Positions 1 to 9,496 of a stretch of DNA of 64,000 nt are shown piece after piece (positions within the stretch are counted from its first letter, which is position 1; every line of letters starts with the position of its first letter). Source of the stretch: Croceibacterium xixiisoli (GTDB lineage Bacteria > Pseudomonadota > Alphaproteobacteria > Sphingomonadales > Sphingomonadaceae). The DNA is taken from positions 620,001-684,000 of the forward strand of contig NZ_WTYJ01000002.1 of the NCBI RefSeq assembly GCF_009827305.1, written 5' to 3'. The position numbers and the translations under genes are program-made. The notes below the pieces were generated by a model, which was not told the DNA's origin, searched no databases, and saw only the letters and a program-made list of their open reading frames with translations.

Positions 1-1
1 T

Positions 2-793
2 TGGGCCGACCGGTTCCGCGACATTGCCGATCGTATCGGCGAAGCGCTGGACTTCATGGAAGCCTGCGGCATCGACACCGAAAATACCCCCCAGCTGAAG
101 AGCGCGAGCTTCTTCACCAGCCATGAAGCGCTGCTGCTGCCCTATGAACAGGCGCTGACGCGGCAGGACTCGCTGACCGGCCAGTGGTACGATACCAGCG
201 CGCACATGCTCTGGATCGGGGATCGCACCCGGTTCGAAGGCAGCGCGCATGTCGAATATCTGCGTGGCGTGGGCAATCCGATCGGCATGAAGTGCGGGCC
301 CAGCCTTGAGCCCGACGCCCTGCTGCGTCTGCTCGATACGCTGAACCCGAACCGCGAAGCGGGCCGGATCACGCTGATCAGCCGCTATGGCCATGACAAG
401 GTCGAAGCTGGTCTTCCCAAGCTCCTGCGCGCCGTACAGCGCGAAGGTCATCCGGTGGTGTGGTCATGCGATCCGATGCACGGCAATGTCATCAAGGCGG
501 ACAGCGGCTACAAGACGCGGCCGTTCGACCGTATCCTGGCAGAGGTGAAGGGCTTCTTCGCGGTTCACCGCGCAGAAGGCACCCATGCTGGCGGCATTCA
601 CATCGAAATGACCGGCCAGGACGTGACCGAGTGCACGGGCGGTGCGGTTGCCATCACCGATGCGGCATTGGCGGATCGCTATCACACCCATTGCGACCCG
701 CGCCTCAATGCCGCGCAGTCGCTCGAACTGGCATTCATGCTGGCAGAGATGCTCAATCTCGAAGCCAATGAACGCCAGCGGGCCGCCGCCTGA
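2..793 (+). CDS. aroG: Class II 3-deoxy-7-phosphoheptulonate synthase, 3' part
   Basis: DAHP synthase condenses phosphoenolpyruvate and erythrose 4-phosphate in the first step of the shikimate pathway in the cytosol. The reading frame is open from base 2, upstream of the first internal ATG (base 56), so the gene enters the window truncated; about 263 codons of the roughly 450 usual for the plant-like class II family are visible. Seen motifs are [40 protein letters not shown] and [12 protein letters not shown]. In the class II family the metal site uses a His, a Glu and an Asp that correspond to DPMHGN, HIEMTG and CDPRLN here, all intact; the Cys ligand lies outside the window. A strong terminator follows at 824. 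Confidence 0.95.
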   Translation, partial: WADRFRDIADRIGEALDFMEACGIDTENTPQLKSASFFTSHEALLLPYEQALTRQDSLTGQWYDTSAHMLWIGDRTRFEGSAHVEYLRGVGNPIGMKCGPSLEPDALLRLLDTLNPNREAGRITLISRYGHDKVEAGLPKLLRAVQREGHPVVWSCDPMHGNVIKADSGYKTRPFDRILAEVKGFFAVHRAEGTHAGGIHIEMTGQDVTECTGGAVAITDAALADRYHTHCDPRLNAAQSLELAFMLAEMLNLEANERQRAAA

Positions 794-823
794 ACCAGCG
801 GTTGCCGAACTGACGTAACAAGA

Positions 824-852
824 GGGCGGTGCCGCGAGGCGCCGCCCTTTTT
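824..852 (+). terminator. Rho-independent terminator after the DAHP synthase gene
   Basis: A 10-bp G+C-rich stem (GGGCGGTGCC with GGCGCCGCCC, one G-U pair) closes a GCGA tetraloop and is followed directly by TTTTT. It begins 30 bases after the stop codon. Confidence 0.9.
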
Positions 853-902
853 GTTTGTCACACCCCTGATGCTCCGGTCGCAAATGCAGCGGCCGGTACT
901 AT

Positions 903-1589
903 ATGGGTTGCATGGATCTGGCTGCCCTTTGGGACATCATACTTGGCAACGTATCGGCGCTGCCGCAATCGAGCCTGCTGATGGCGACGGTTGTGGCGGT
1001 GCTGGCTGGCGTGTTCGGTTCCATGGTGGGGCGGGTTGCGCCGCCGGTCGGGCGGTTGCTACGCTTCGGCAGCAGTCTGGCACTGGCCGGCATCTTGTTG
1101 ATGGTGGTGCTGCAGGTCAGCCGGATGGATCCGCGTTTCGAAATGGCCGTGCCGCAACTGGGCCTGCCGGCGCAGGTGGTGGAGGGGGCGGAAACCCGCG
1201 TGCCGCTGGCGCCTGACGGCCATTATTGGCTCTTGGCGGAGGTCAATGGTGTGGAAGCCCGCTTCCTGGTCGATACCGGTGCGACACTGACGGCGATTTC
1301 CGCGAATCTCGCGGCCGAGGCAGGGCTGGAGGCGCGGGCCGGTGCGCTGCCTGTGCGCATGCAGACGGCAAACGGCTCGATAGCGGCCGAAATCACGGCT
1401 GTGGATGAACTGCGGTTCGGCAATGTGGTTGCCCGCGGGCTGGATGCCGTGATCGTGCCCAATCTGGGCGATACCAATGTCGTAGGGATGAACATGCTCT
1501 CGCGCCTCGCATCCTGGCGCGTGGAGGGCGGCACGCTGATCTTGGTGCCGCATCATCCTCAGCCCGTCGAAGCATCACAGGAAAGTTGA
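903..1589 (+). CDS. Membrane-anchored retropepsin-like aspartic protease
   Basis: 228 residues. Two hydrophobic segments at about residues 23-41 and 55-71 anchor a C-terminal domain predicted to lie on the periplasmic side. That domain contains FLVDTGATLTAIS, with the catalytic Asp-Thr-Gly at about residues 124-126, typical of the TIGR02281-type clan AA protease family common in alphaproteobacteria. Such proteases act as dimers, each chain giving one Asp. A second ATG nine bases downstream (912, MDLAALW) is an equally plausible start. Substrate is unknown and neighbours do not suggest one. Confidence 0.8.
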   Translation: MGCMDLAALWDIILGNVSALPQSSLLMATVVAVLAGVFGSMVGRVAPPVGRLLRFGSSLALAGILLMVVLQVSRMDPRFEMAVPQLGLPAQVVEGAETRVPLAPDGHYWLLAEVNGVEARFLVDTGATLTAISANLAAEAGLEARAGALPVRMQTANGSIAAEITAVDELRFGNVVARGLDAVIVPNLGDTNVVGMNMLSRLASWRVEGGTLILVPHHPQPVEASQES

Positions 1590-1709
1590 CGCGCGGCGCG
1601 CAGGTCGTCACTCTCCCAATTTGACAAAGTCCTTCGATAAGGGACGCATCAACCGGGACATGATGCGCGGTTTCAACCGAAACCACGCCATCAGGGGAGA
1701 GTGATCAGA

Positions 1710-3077
1710 GTGACCAGCCAGGCGGCATCTGCGCGTTTTAACGTGGCAGCCTTTATTGATGATCGGCCGATCGGCTGGCGCGAAATCATGTTGCTGGTGA
1801 TCTGTTCGATCATCCTCTTCATCGATGGCTTCGACATGTATTTCCTCGGCAAGATTGCCCCCGCCGTGGCCGAAGGGCTGGGGGGCAGGCCGGTGGACAT
1901 GACACAGGTCTTCACCATGCAGCAGGTCGGCATGGCCGTGGGCGCCTTCCTGATGCCGCCGCTGGCCGATCGCTGGGGGCGCAAGCCGGTGCTGGCACTG
2001 TGCCTGACGGTGTTTGGCGCGCTGTCCTTCGTCGCGGTCTATTCCACCAGCTTCACCATGCTGGCCTGGTTGCGCGGCGTTTCCGGGATTTTCTTTTCCG
2101 CCATGCTCCCCATTGCGCTGGCTCTGCTTTCCGAAATGACCCCGCGCCGCCGCCGGGCGCTGTTCATGTCGATCGCGCTGGTCTGCTTTTCCGGCGGCAA
2201 TCTGGGCAGCGGGGCGATGACGGCCTGGCTGCTGGGATCCTGGGGCTGGCAGATCGCCTTCTGGCTCGGTGGTATCCTGCCGTTCCTGGCGCTGCCGTTG
2301 CTGCTGATGGTGCCTGAATCCGTTCCCTTCCGCGTGCAGCGCAATCCGCAGGATCCCAAGATCCCGGCCACCATCGGCCGGATCGACCCCCTTGCGAAGC
2401 TGCAGGGCGTGATCGAATTCCACATGGGCGAAGCGCGCAAGGCGGTGCAGCAGTCGGGCCCGATGGCGATGTTCGGCCCGCGTTACCGGCTGCAGACCAT
2501 CATTCTGTGGTGTGCCTGCTTCCTGGCGCTGGGCAATATTGCCTTGCTGGCCAATTGGCTGCCCACATATATGCAGGAACTGGGCAATGTTCCGATTGAG
2601 GAATTTGCCAAGCACATGATGATCGGCTTTGTCGGCGGTGCGCTCGGCACGCTGACCATGGGCTGGTTGATGGACCGGGTGAACCCCTACATCCTGATCG
2701 CGGTGTTCTTCCTGATCGATGCCGTGGCCATCGCCGCGCTGGGCATCCTGCCGGGCGGATCGCTGATCTTCATCATCGCGCTGGTCATCTGGAACTACTG
2801 CCAGGTCGGCGGCCAGACGGGGATCAACACGCTGGCTACGCTCGGCTACCCGCCTGAAATGCGCAGCAGCGGCATCGGCTGGGCCGGCGGCTCCGGCCGG
2901 ATCGGCGGCATCGCCTTCCCGCTGGCTGGGGGTTATGCGCTCACTTTGTTGCTGCCGCTGGAAACCATCATGTTCGCGACAGCCGTGCCGGCGGTCATCG
3001 TGGCCGGGTTGATCCTGGTGCTCGGCTGGGAAAACCGGCGCTGGGCCAAGGATCAGGTGCAGCCTCAACCCGCTTGA
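1710..3077 (+). CDS. MFS transporter, aromatic acid:H+ symporter (AAHS) type
   Basis: About 455 residues with twelve hydrophobic segments. Helix 1 carries IDGFDMYFLG, the acidic signature of aromatic acid/H+ symporters, and the loop between helices 2 and 3 carries LADRWGRKPVL, the major facilitator motif A. I prefer the GTG at 1710 because GGGGAG at 1694 is then about ten bases upstream; the GTG at 1701 would abut the ribosome site. It is probably an inner-membrane importer of an aromatic carboxylate. It converges with the sulfatase/TonB receptor cluster on the other strand, so a shared role in using a sulfated aromatic compound is possible but is inference. Confidence 0.8.
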   Translation: MTSQAASARFNVAAFIDDRPIGWREIMLLVICSIILFIDGFDMYFLGKIAPAVAEGLGGRPVDMTQVFTMQQVGMAVGAFLMPPLADRWGRKPVLALCLTVFGALSFVAVYSTSFTMLAWLRGVSGIFFSAMLPIALALLSEMTPRRRRALFMSIALVCFSGGNLGSGAMTAWLLGSWGWQIAFWLGGILPFLALPLLLMVPESVPFRVQRNPQDPKIPATIGRIDPLAKLQGVIEFHMGEARKAVQQSGPMAMFGPRYRLQTIILWCACFLALGNIALLANWLPTYMQELGNVPIEEFAKHMMIGFVGGALGTLTMGWLMDRVNPYILIAVFFLIDAVAIAALGILPGGSLIFIIALVIWNYCQVGGQTGINTLATLGYPPEMRSSGIGWAGGSGRIGGIAFPLAGGYALTLLLPLETIMFATAVPAVIVAGLILVLGWENRRWAKDQVQPQPA

Positions 3078-3096
3078 GTTGAGACCAGCTTGATCG

Positions 3097-3738
3097 TTAG
3101 CGGGGCTGGCGCAAATAGCGCAGCGCCATCAGCATGGCGAAGCCCATGCCCGGCATCATGATGCAGAACACCAGCGGCGGCCCGCTGTCGGTGAACAAGC
3201 GCGGGATGGCATAGAAAGCCGTCGCGGCGGTCCCGGTCAGCAGCAGCCAGGCTTTCACCAGCCCGGCGATAGCCAGGCGCGCAGTGATGGGCGGAAGATC
3301 GCGTGCCATGCGCGGGGCCGGGGAAAAAGGGGCCAACTGATCCCAGGACCGGGCATGGATGGTCAGCGTGCCCACCTCTGGCCGCCCGAACGTCAATCGC
3401 ACCCCCTGCGCCATGAACATGTGGCGCCGCTCCGCCGTGATGGCATGCCACGGGATCGTGACCGGCCGCAGGAACGGGCCGAGCAGGCGCGAAACCGAAA
3501 TACCAATGCCGTCAGGACCAGCCGTCAGCGTCAGAGCCCGGGAAAACGCGACGCCGAACCCCATTTCGGCTGATTGCCGGGGCAGACTTGTCCGAACCTG
3601 CGCCGGCATCGGCGGATAGGTGCGCTGGAGCCGGAACCAGCCCGATACAATGCTGATTGCCGTGGTCACGATCAGCCACAGCGCAATCGGGCCAAGCGGA
3701 ATGAGCACCAGCAGCAACGGCAGATAGTCATCGTTCAT
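3097..3738 (-). CDS. Membrane protein of unknown function, bacterial PH-like middle
   Basis: 213 residues from MNDDYLPLL. There is a long hydrophobic N-terminus (about residues 5-35) and two further hydrophobic segments near the C-terminus (about 155-175 and 185-205). The middle, with GIGISVSRLLGPFL followed by VTIPWHAITA, resembles membrane-associated bacterial PH domains; this is a resemblance by eye, not a proven match. An upstream in-frame ATG at 3831 exists but the extra residues are Arg-rich and look non-coding. It lies 111 bases downstream of the sulfatase on the same strand and could be read through from it. Confidence 0.6.
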   Translation of the reverse strand: MNDDYLPLLLVLIPLGPIALWLIVTTAISIVSGWFRLQRTYPPMPAQVRTSLPRQSAEMGFGVAFSRALTLTAGPDGIGISVSRLLGPFLRPVTIPWHAITAERRHMFMAQGVRLTFGRPEVGTLTIHARSWDQLAPFSPAPRMARDLPPITARLAIAGLVKAWLLLTGTAATAFYAIPRLFTDSGPPLVFCIMMPGMGFAMLMALRYLRQPR

Positions 3739-3849
3739 CTGCCGAACATGACAGATTTCCGGGTTTGCAGTAGTCCGTTTTGTCGAGCGCCGGGATCTGC
3801 GCTGCGAAGACGCCGCACAGATCCACACCATGAGCCAATCAGCCGGCCA

Positions 3850-5298
3850 TCAACTGTCGATCCCGAAATGATCCGCCAGATGCTCGGGCGAAAAACCATA
3901 ACTCGGCACGGCGGGGTCATACAGCATCCCGCCGTTCCAGGCTTCGAACCGGGCCTTCAAATCGGCAAAGATCTCCGGCTGCAATTCCTTCAGATTGCCG
4001 CGTTCGAGCGGGTCGGCCACGACATCGAACAGGAATTCATTGCCGCCGATGGAAAGATATTTCCATTGCCCATGCCGCACGGCCTTCTGGCTCTTGTTGT
4101 TGAACCGCCAGAACAATGGTCGATCGGGCAGGGCATGGCCCGTCAGCACCGGGCGGATGTCCATGCCATCGGTCGGATAGGCCGGATCGGGCGCGCCCCC
4201 TGCAGCCGCAACGAAGGTCGGCAGCCAGTCCATCGACATGATCGGCACCTCGCTTTCGCTCAGCGGCGTGGTCAGCCCAGGCCAGCGGACGATTGCCGGA
4301 ATGCGCAGCCCGCCTTCCAGCAACTCGGTCTTGCGCCCGGTAAAGGGCCAGACGTCGGAAAAGCGTTCCCCACCATTGTCGCTGGTGAACACCACCACGG
4401 TGTTTTCATCCAGCCCCAACGCCGTCAGCCGTTCCAGGATGCGGCCGATATTGCTGTCGAGCGACCGGACGATTTCGGCATAGGTGGCCAGATTGCCGCC
4501 GTCGAAATGATCAATGCCCAATCCCCCGCGCACCTTCTGCTGCGCGTCCAGCCGGGCGGATTCCCGCTCGTCCTCGGGCCCTTCCCACGGCCAATGCGGG
4601 GCGGTGAAATGCAGGCTGACGAACCAGGGTGTGTCCGGTGCCTGCTGCTGCCGCTGGTCCAGGAACTCGATGGTCCGGTCCGCCAGCAGATCGGTGTAAT
4701 ATCCGCTCTCCTCGATCTGCACATCGCCATCCCACAGATCCTTCCGCCCGCCGGCCTTGTGGGTGAAGTAATCCACTCCGCCGCCGCGATTGCCCCAGAA
4801 TTCGTCATAACCACTCTTGAGCGGATCATATTTGGGGAAGGATCCCAGGTGCCACTTGCCGATCAGTGCGGTGTGATATCCCTGGGCACGCATCAGGGAC
4901 GGGATCGTCGGGTGTTCCGGCGGCAGGCCGACATCGTCCTGGCCCAGCGGTTCCTGCAGCCCGATGGGCAGGCGATATTGATAGCGCCCGGTGATCAGCC
5001 CCACGCGGGTGGCCGTGCAGACGGCGCTGTTGGCATAGGCATGGGTGAAACGCATGCCCTGCCGCGCCAGCCCGTCCAGCACCGGGGTTTCGTAATCGCG
5101 CCGGCCATAGCAGGACAGATCCGCATACCCCATGTCATCGGCCATGATGTAGAGGATGTTGGGCTGGCGCGCGCCTTGGCCCTGCTGGCCGATCGCCGGG
5201 CGGGCTGCTGCCAGCGCCGCGGTGCCCAGCGCGCCGGCCAGGGCCGTGCGCCGGGTCACGTTCCAGGCTGAACTGCTCTTGTTCGTTGTCACATTCAC
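3850..5298 (-). CDS. Arylsulfatase family sulfatase, Tat-exported
   Basis: 482 residues. Sulfatases hydrolyse sulfate esters with a formylglycine made from a Cys or Ser. The N-terminus has a twin-arginine signal (NVTRRTALAG) followed by a hydrophobic Ala-rich stretch, so the folded enzyme is likely exported to the periplasm. Metal-binding Asp pair MADDMG is at about residues 54-55; the maturation motif CTATR (C94 to R98) is the accepted C-x-A-x-R variant of C-x-P-x-R; GKWHLG at 147-152 holds the usual Lys and His; TSDNGGE is the second metal motif. It starts 27 bases after the TonB receptor stop, implying one operon. The sulfate-ester substrate cannot be read from sequence. Confidence 0.9.
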   Translation of the reverse strand: MNVTTNKSSSAWNVTRRTALAGALGTAALAAARPAIGQQGQGARQPNILYIMADDMGYADLSCYGRRDYETPVLDGLARQGMRFTHAYANSAVCTATRVGLITGRYQYRLPIGLQEPLGQDDVGLPPEHPTIPSLMRAQGYHTALIGKWHLGSFPKYDPLKSGYDEFWGNRGGGVDYFTHKAGGRKDLWDGDVQIEESGYYTDLLADRTIEFLDQRQQQAPDTPWFVSLHFTAPHWPWEGPEDERESARLDAQQKVRGGLGIDHFDGGNLATYAEIVRSLDSNIGRILERLTALGLDENTVVVFTSDNGGERFSDVWPFTGRKTELLEGGLRIPAIVRWPGLTTPLSESEVPIMSMDWLPTFVAAAGGAPDPAYPTDGMDIRPVLTGHALPDRPLFWRFNNKSQKAVRHGQWKYLSIGGNEFLFDVVADPLERGNLKELQPEIFADLKARFEAWNGGMLYDPAVPSYGFSPEHLADHFGIDS

Positions 5299-5325
5299 TC
5301 CTTCGGTAATCGGGCGGGGCTGGGA

Positions 5326-8300
5326 TCAGAAGGCCAGCTTCAGCCCCGTGGTGTAGCGGCGCCCGAGCAGATCGAACAACACGCTGTTGGTCTGGATCGA
5401 ATGGGCGGCAAAGGCGCTGTAGTACGCCGTCACAGGCGGGGCGGTGTCTGTCAGATTGGTGACGGCGAAGAATGCTTCGAGCGAACCACTGGTGCCAATG
5501 TCGAAACGCTGGGTCAGCCGCAGATCGAGATAGAAGGCTGAATCCACGTGGTTGGCGTCGAAATTGGCGATCGGCGGATTGTTCTCTTGCGTGCCGGGGG
5601 CAATGTAGCGGCCCTGCACGAAGGCGGAAAAATTGCCGATCGAATAGGTGATGTTTCCGGTCGCCTTGAAATCGGGCAGTCCATAGGGAACGCCATCGGT
5701 CTGCATGCCTGTCTGCCCGGCGCGATCGATCTTCGTACCATTGCCGAATGTTTCCGAATTCTCGAACAGCCAGCTGGCAAAGCCGCGCAGCGCCAGCCTT
5801 TCATCGCCGCCGAACAGGGAAAGATCGGTATCGTAATTCGCTTCGAGATCCAGCCCGCGAACGCGGTTCTGGTTCACATTGATATAGGTGTCGGCCACGA
5901 TGATCGGGACATCGTCTGCATTGAAGGTCACCATACTGCACAGTTCGGGATTGTTGTCCGCCAGGCATCCATTCAGCACCGCCTGCGGGCCCAGCCGGTC
6001 GATCGCACCCTTCACCTTGATGTCGAAATAATCGAGCGAGAGCGACAGCCCGCGGATGGCGGCCGGGCGAATGACGAAGCCGGCCGTGAAAGTGTCGGCC
6101 TTTTCTGGCAGGACATTGGGATTGCCGCCCGAAACGGTGGTGACATTGATCGCCTCCACCGCCGTGGTGCGCGGATCGTCCAGCGTCGCGGCGCCGCCGG
6201 TGCGGTCGAAGCGTTCGGACAGGTTCGCGGCGCGCACGTCCCGCGAATAAGTGCCCCGCAGGCGCAGGAAATCGAACAGTTCGACATCCAGCCCGGCCTT
6301 GTAAGCCCAGACCGTGCCCGATCCGCTGTAATTGGCCCAGCGCCCGGCCAGGTGCAGATTGGCGGCATTGACCGGCCCGGTGTCGGCCAGCAGCGGGATC
6401 AGCGTTTCGGCGAACGCCTCATACACATTGATCGCGCCCTTGATGTTGGAAACCTTGGAAAATTGCGTGCCGACCGTGTTGACGCAATCCCCCGCCGAAA
6501 CCCCGCGCAGCCCCGGAACTTCGCCATTGCATAGCACCGGATGGCCTGTCGCATGGTTGGATGATGGGTTGGACGCATCCTCCACCAGTTGCAGGATGGA
6601 TTCCCGCCGGAACGATCCACCGAAAGCCAGGCTGATCGGCCCGGCCCAATTGTCGACCAGATCGCCATTCATGGAAAATTCGGCCACATGCTGGCGTATG
6701 CGCGTGGTGTTGAGCTTCGCTTCGCCGGTGGTGAAGGTCATGCTGTCACCCCGGTCAAAGCCGGTGTCGGCGTAATAGATCGGCGTGGTGATGGTGGTGC
6801 CGGGCTCATATCCGGTCACCCAGTCGATCGCGCCTTCGCTGGCATTGCCCTGGCCGAACAGATTGATCGGCTGGCATCCGGGGAAGGCATCACCGAACAG
6901 CGAAACCCGGCACACGATGTTCCCATTGGCCGTGCCGGAGGTGTATTCCCCTTCATCCACGGCATCGAGGGCGGCAAAGATCCGATCCACCCGCAGCCCG
7001 CTTTGCCAGGCTTTGCGCTTGTTGGTGCCATACTGATAATAGAGGTCGGCCTGCCAGCCGGCCATGAAGCCGTCGCTGGCGATGTCCCAGGTCAGGCCGC
7101 CGGAAAAGGAATTCATGACATTGTCGTCGCGCAGCCAGGCGTGTTCGGCGATATCGGCAAAGCTGCCCATCTTGCGAAACTGGAAAGAGGCGATGCTGTT
7201 TGCCGCCATGGTGTCGCGCACCGATTGCGGCAGGAAGGCATTGTCCGCGAAGATCGTGGCAACGGTCGGCGTGCCGCTGAAGGAACCGGTCGGATCGTTG
7301 TAGCGGAAGGTCCGGTTCTGTCCGCGCATATATTGCGCAAACACCGTCACCCCGTCGGCCACTTCGTAATCGGCAAAGGCATAGATGCTGTTGCGCGATG
7401 CATCGGGGAACACGGTGTAGGGATCCCTCCCGATATAGTCCCCGCTGCCCCCATCGCTGATCGAATGAACAGCCGGCGGCGTGCCCGTTGCGCCGGAACC
7501 GACAGCCCCGCGCACGAAGGGCGTGATCCCCGATCCATTGGCCAGGAATTCCATCCCGTCGATCGCCGTGCCCGGGGCACGGATCACGCCGCTGAAACTG
7601 GCATTGGCCGATACGACATTGGGATAGGCGCGGCCGTTGACGATGCCCCAGGCCTGGTACCAGTCCCGATCACGGAAGGAATGCACGCCATCCTGGCGGC
7701 CGATTTCGCCGGAGATCAGGAAATGCCCCCGATCGCCGATCTTCGTGCCGAAGGTTGCCGATGCTTCATAATTGCCATTGTCGCCGCGATCGCTGACGCC
7801 GCCTTGCAGCGATGCCCGCAGGCCGGTGAATTTCTTGTCGAGGAGGAAGTTGACCACACCGGCGACGGCATCGGTGCCATAGGCGGCAGAGGCGCCCCCG
7901 GTGACGGTTTCCACGCTCTGCACCATCGCATCCGGGAAGGTGTTGATGTCCACCCCGCCGAACGGGCCGGATGAAATGACCCGATGGCCGTTCAACAGCG
8001 TCAGCGTGCGATTGGGGCCAAGCCCGCGCAGGTCAAGATTGCCATAGCCGCCGCGATTGAAGAAGCCGTGCCCGGACACGCCCGAACTTTGCACTGCCGC
8101 GACCGATTGATTGCCGAAGAACTGCGGCAATTGGCTGATGCCGTCGATCAGTCCGCCGGCACCCATGGCATCCAGCGCTTCGGCGCCCACCACGGTGACC
8201 GGGATCGGCGTCTGCGTGCCATCGGTGCGCAGGCGCGATCCGGTGACCACGATCGGGGCCGCCGGTGCGGGTGCCTCGGCGCTCGTGAGCTCAGGCTCAC

Positions 8301-8400
8301 CAGCATCCTGCGCCCAGGCCGGTGTTGCCAGCAGCGTTGCCATGCAGGTGCCTCCGCACAGCAGGCGGCGCAGCCTGATGTTTTGCCTGTCTTTGATCAT
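5326..8400 (-). CDS. TonB-dependent outer-membrane receptor
   Basis: About 1024 residues from MIKDRQNIRL, chosen because GGGAGGGAG lies directly upstream; an ATG at 8466 would lengthen the leader implausibly. A signal peptide ends near AWAQ, followed by IVVTGSRLR, the usual start of the plug in sphingomonad receptors. The plug runs through LDLRGLGPNRTLTLLNG and SVETVTGGASAAYGTDAVAG. The rest is a large beta-barrel ending in the aromatic-rich RRYTTGLKLAF. As first gene of a cluster with a sulfatase it may import a sulfated organic compound rather than iron; this is inferred from context only. Confidence 0.93.
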   Translation of the reverse strand: MIKDRQNIRLRRLLCGGTCMATLLATPAWAQDAGEPELTSAEAPAPAAPIVVTGSRLRTDGTQTPIPVTVVGAEALDAMGAGGLIDGISQLPQFFGNQSVAAVQSSGVSGHGFFNRGGYGNLDLRGLGPNRTLTLLNGHRVISSGPFGGVDINTFPDAMVQSVETVTGGASAAYGTDAVAGVVNFLLDKKFTGLRASLQGGVSDRGDNGNYEASATFGTKIGDRGHFLISGEIGRQDGVHSFRDRDWYQAWGIVNGRAYPNVVSANASFSGVIRAPGTAIDGMEFLANGSGITPFVRGAVGSGATGTPPAVHSISDGGSGDYIGRDPYTVFPDASRNSIYAFADYEVADGVTVFAQYMRGQNRTFRYNDPTGSFSGTPTVATIFADNAFLPQSVRDTMAANSIASFQFRKMGSFADIAEHAWLRDDNVMNSFSGGLTWDIASDGFMAGWQADLYYQYGTNKRKAWQSGLRVDRIFAALDAVDEGEYTSGTANGNIVCRVSLFGDAFPGCQPINLFGQGNASEGAIDWVTGYEPGTTITTPIYYADTGFDRGDSMTFTTGEAKLNTTRIRQHVAEFSMNGDLVDNWAGPISLAFGGSFRRESILQLVEDASNPSSNHATGHPVLCNGEVPGLRGVSAGDCVNTVGTQFSKVSNIKGAINVYEAFAETLIPLLADTGPVNAANLHLAGRWANYSGSGTVWAYKAGLDVELFDFLRLRGTYSRDVRAANLSERFDRTGGAATLDDPRTTAVEAINVTTVSGGNPNVLPEKADTFTAGFVIRPAAIRGLSLSLDYFDIKVKGAIDRLGPQAVLNGCLADNNPELCSMVTFNADDVPIIVADTYINVNQNRVRGLDLEANYDTDLSLFGGDERLALRGFASWLFENSETFGNGTKIDRAGQTGMQTDGVPYGLPDFKATGNITYSIGNFSAFVQGRYIAPGTQENNPPIANFDANHVDSAFYLDLRLTQRFDIGTSGSLEAFFAVTNLTDTAPPVTAYYSAFAAHSIQTNSVLFDLLGRRYTTGLKLAF

Positions 8401-8526
8401 TGTTCTCCCTCCCATCAGCTTTTGCTGTTTGTTCGCAATGTTCTGCCTGCCAGGCCGGCGAAGCAACGCATCGCAAAGTGATGACAGGTGATAGGTTTCG
8501 GGTTATGGGATAAGGCGGAGGGTATA

Positions 8527-9474
8527 ATGGGGAACCTGCCGTTTACGCTACGTCAGCTCGATGTGTTCGCCAGCCTGGCCACTGTGCGCAGCTTTCGCGG
8601 CTGCGCCGAACAGCTGGGCATTTCTCAGGCTTCGGTCAGCAACCAGATCCGCACATTGGAAGATCAGCTGGGCGTCGTGCTGTTCGCCCGCCATGCCGGT
8701 CGGCGCCCGGCGCTGACGGCCGAAGGCATTGCCTTTCTCGACGATCTGCGCGGTTTTAACGAAGCGGCGCAGGTGCTGGCGCGCCATCGCCGGGTCAGCA
8801 GTGACCGGCCCGCGCGGCTCAGGCTGCGCATCCGCGTGGGGCAGGGGCTGGTGGACAATTTCATTCGCCCCCGGCTGGATCATTTCCTGGCCGACAATCC
8901 CGATATCGCGATGGAATTCGATGCCCAACCGCCCAGCCAGAAGATCGGCGATGACCTTATCGATCGCGGCTATGATTTCGCTCTGTTGCATCTGCGGGCG
9001 GATCAGCCGGTGCCGCCGCCGATGCGGGCCGTGGCGCTGCTGCGTGGCGGAATATTCGGCCACCGCCGCTTCGCCGAGGGGCGCAGCCTGCCGCTCTCGC
9101 GTGAAGAGATATCCGCTCTGCCCTTTCTCATGCCCAACAGCGGCAGCGTGCAGGAAGAAATGGTCCTGCGCTCCTACCGCAAGGAAGGCATAATGCCGCG
9201 CCAGGTGGTGGCCAGCACGCAATATTTCGATGTCATGGCCACCATGCTGGAACGCGGGCTGGGCGTGGCCTCATTTTCGGAGGTGATCCTGCCACCTTCC
9301 ATGCGCGAAGAGGTGATCCAGCTCTACCCACTCGAAGGCTGGCATCTGGTCTGGTATCGCAAGGATCAGGGCGGCGATGACCGGCTGGACCGGGTGCAGG
9401 ATTTCCTGCTCAGCGCACTGCTGCGCGATGCCAATTACCCTACGGTGAAAGTGTTCGACCCCGCCTATGCCTGA
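8527..9474 (+). CDS. LysR-family transcriptional regulator
   Basis: 315 residues from MGNLPFTLRQL; GGAGGG is seven bases upstream, better than the in-frame ATG at 8488. The winged helix-turn-helix is at residues about 5-65 (FASLATVRSFRGCAEQLGIS then QASVSNQIRTLEDQLG), followed by a periplasmic-binding-protein-like effector domain. It diverges from the TonB receptor across about 126 bases (8401-8526), the normal place for a LysR protein to control its target cluster. The ligand is unknown but would be expected to relate to the sulfatase substrate. Confidence 0.88.
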   Translation: MGNLPFTLRQLDVFASLATVRSFRGCAEQLGISQASVSNQIRTLEDQLGVVLFARHAGRRPALTAEGIAFLDDLRGFNEAAQVLARHRRVSSDRPARLRLRIRVGQGLVDNFIRPRLDHFLADNPDIAMEFDAQPPSQKIGDDLIDRGYDFALLHLRADQPVPPPMRAVALLRGGIFGHRRFAEGRSLPLSREEISALPFLMPNSGSVQEEMVLRSYRKEGIMPRQVVASTQYFDVMATMLERGLGVASFSEVILPPSMREEVIQLYPLEGWHLVWYRKDQGGDDRLDRVQDFLLSALLRDANYPTVKVFDPAYA

Positions 9475-9496
9475 TGGCGGCGGGGCTGGTCAGAGG

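Noticed and set aside
1608-3068. Long antisense open frame opposite the MFS transporter
   Set aside because: His/Arg/Gln-rich composition typical of a shadow frame in high-G+C DNA; the transporter on the other strand has clear motifs.
3574-5271. 565-codon plus-strand frame opposite the sulfatase
   Set aside because: No recognisable domain, low-complexity composition, and it lies entirely over a well-supported sulfatase.
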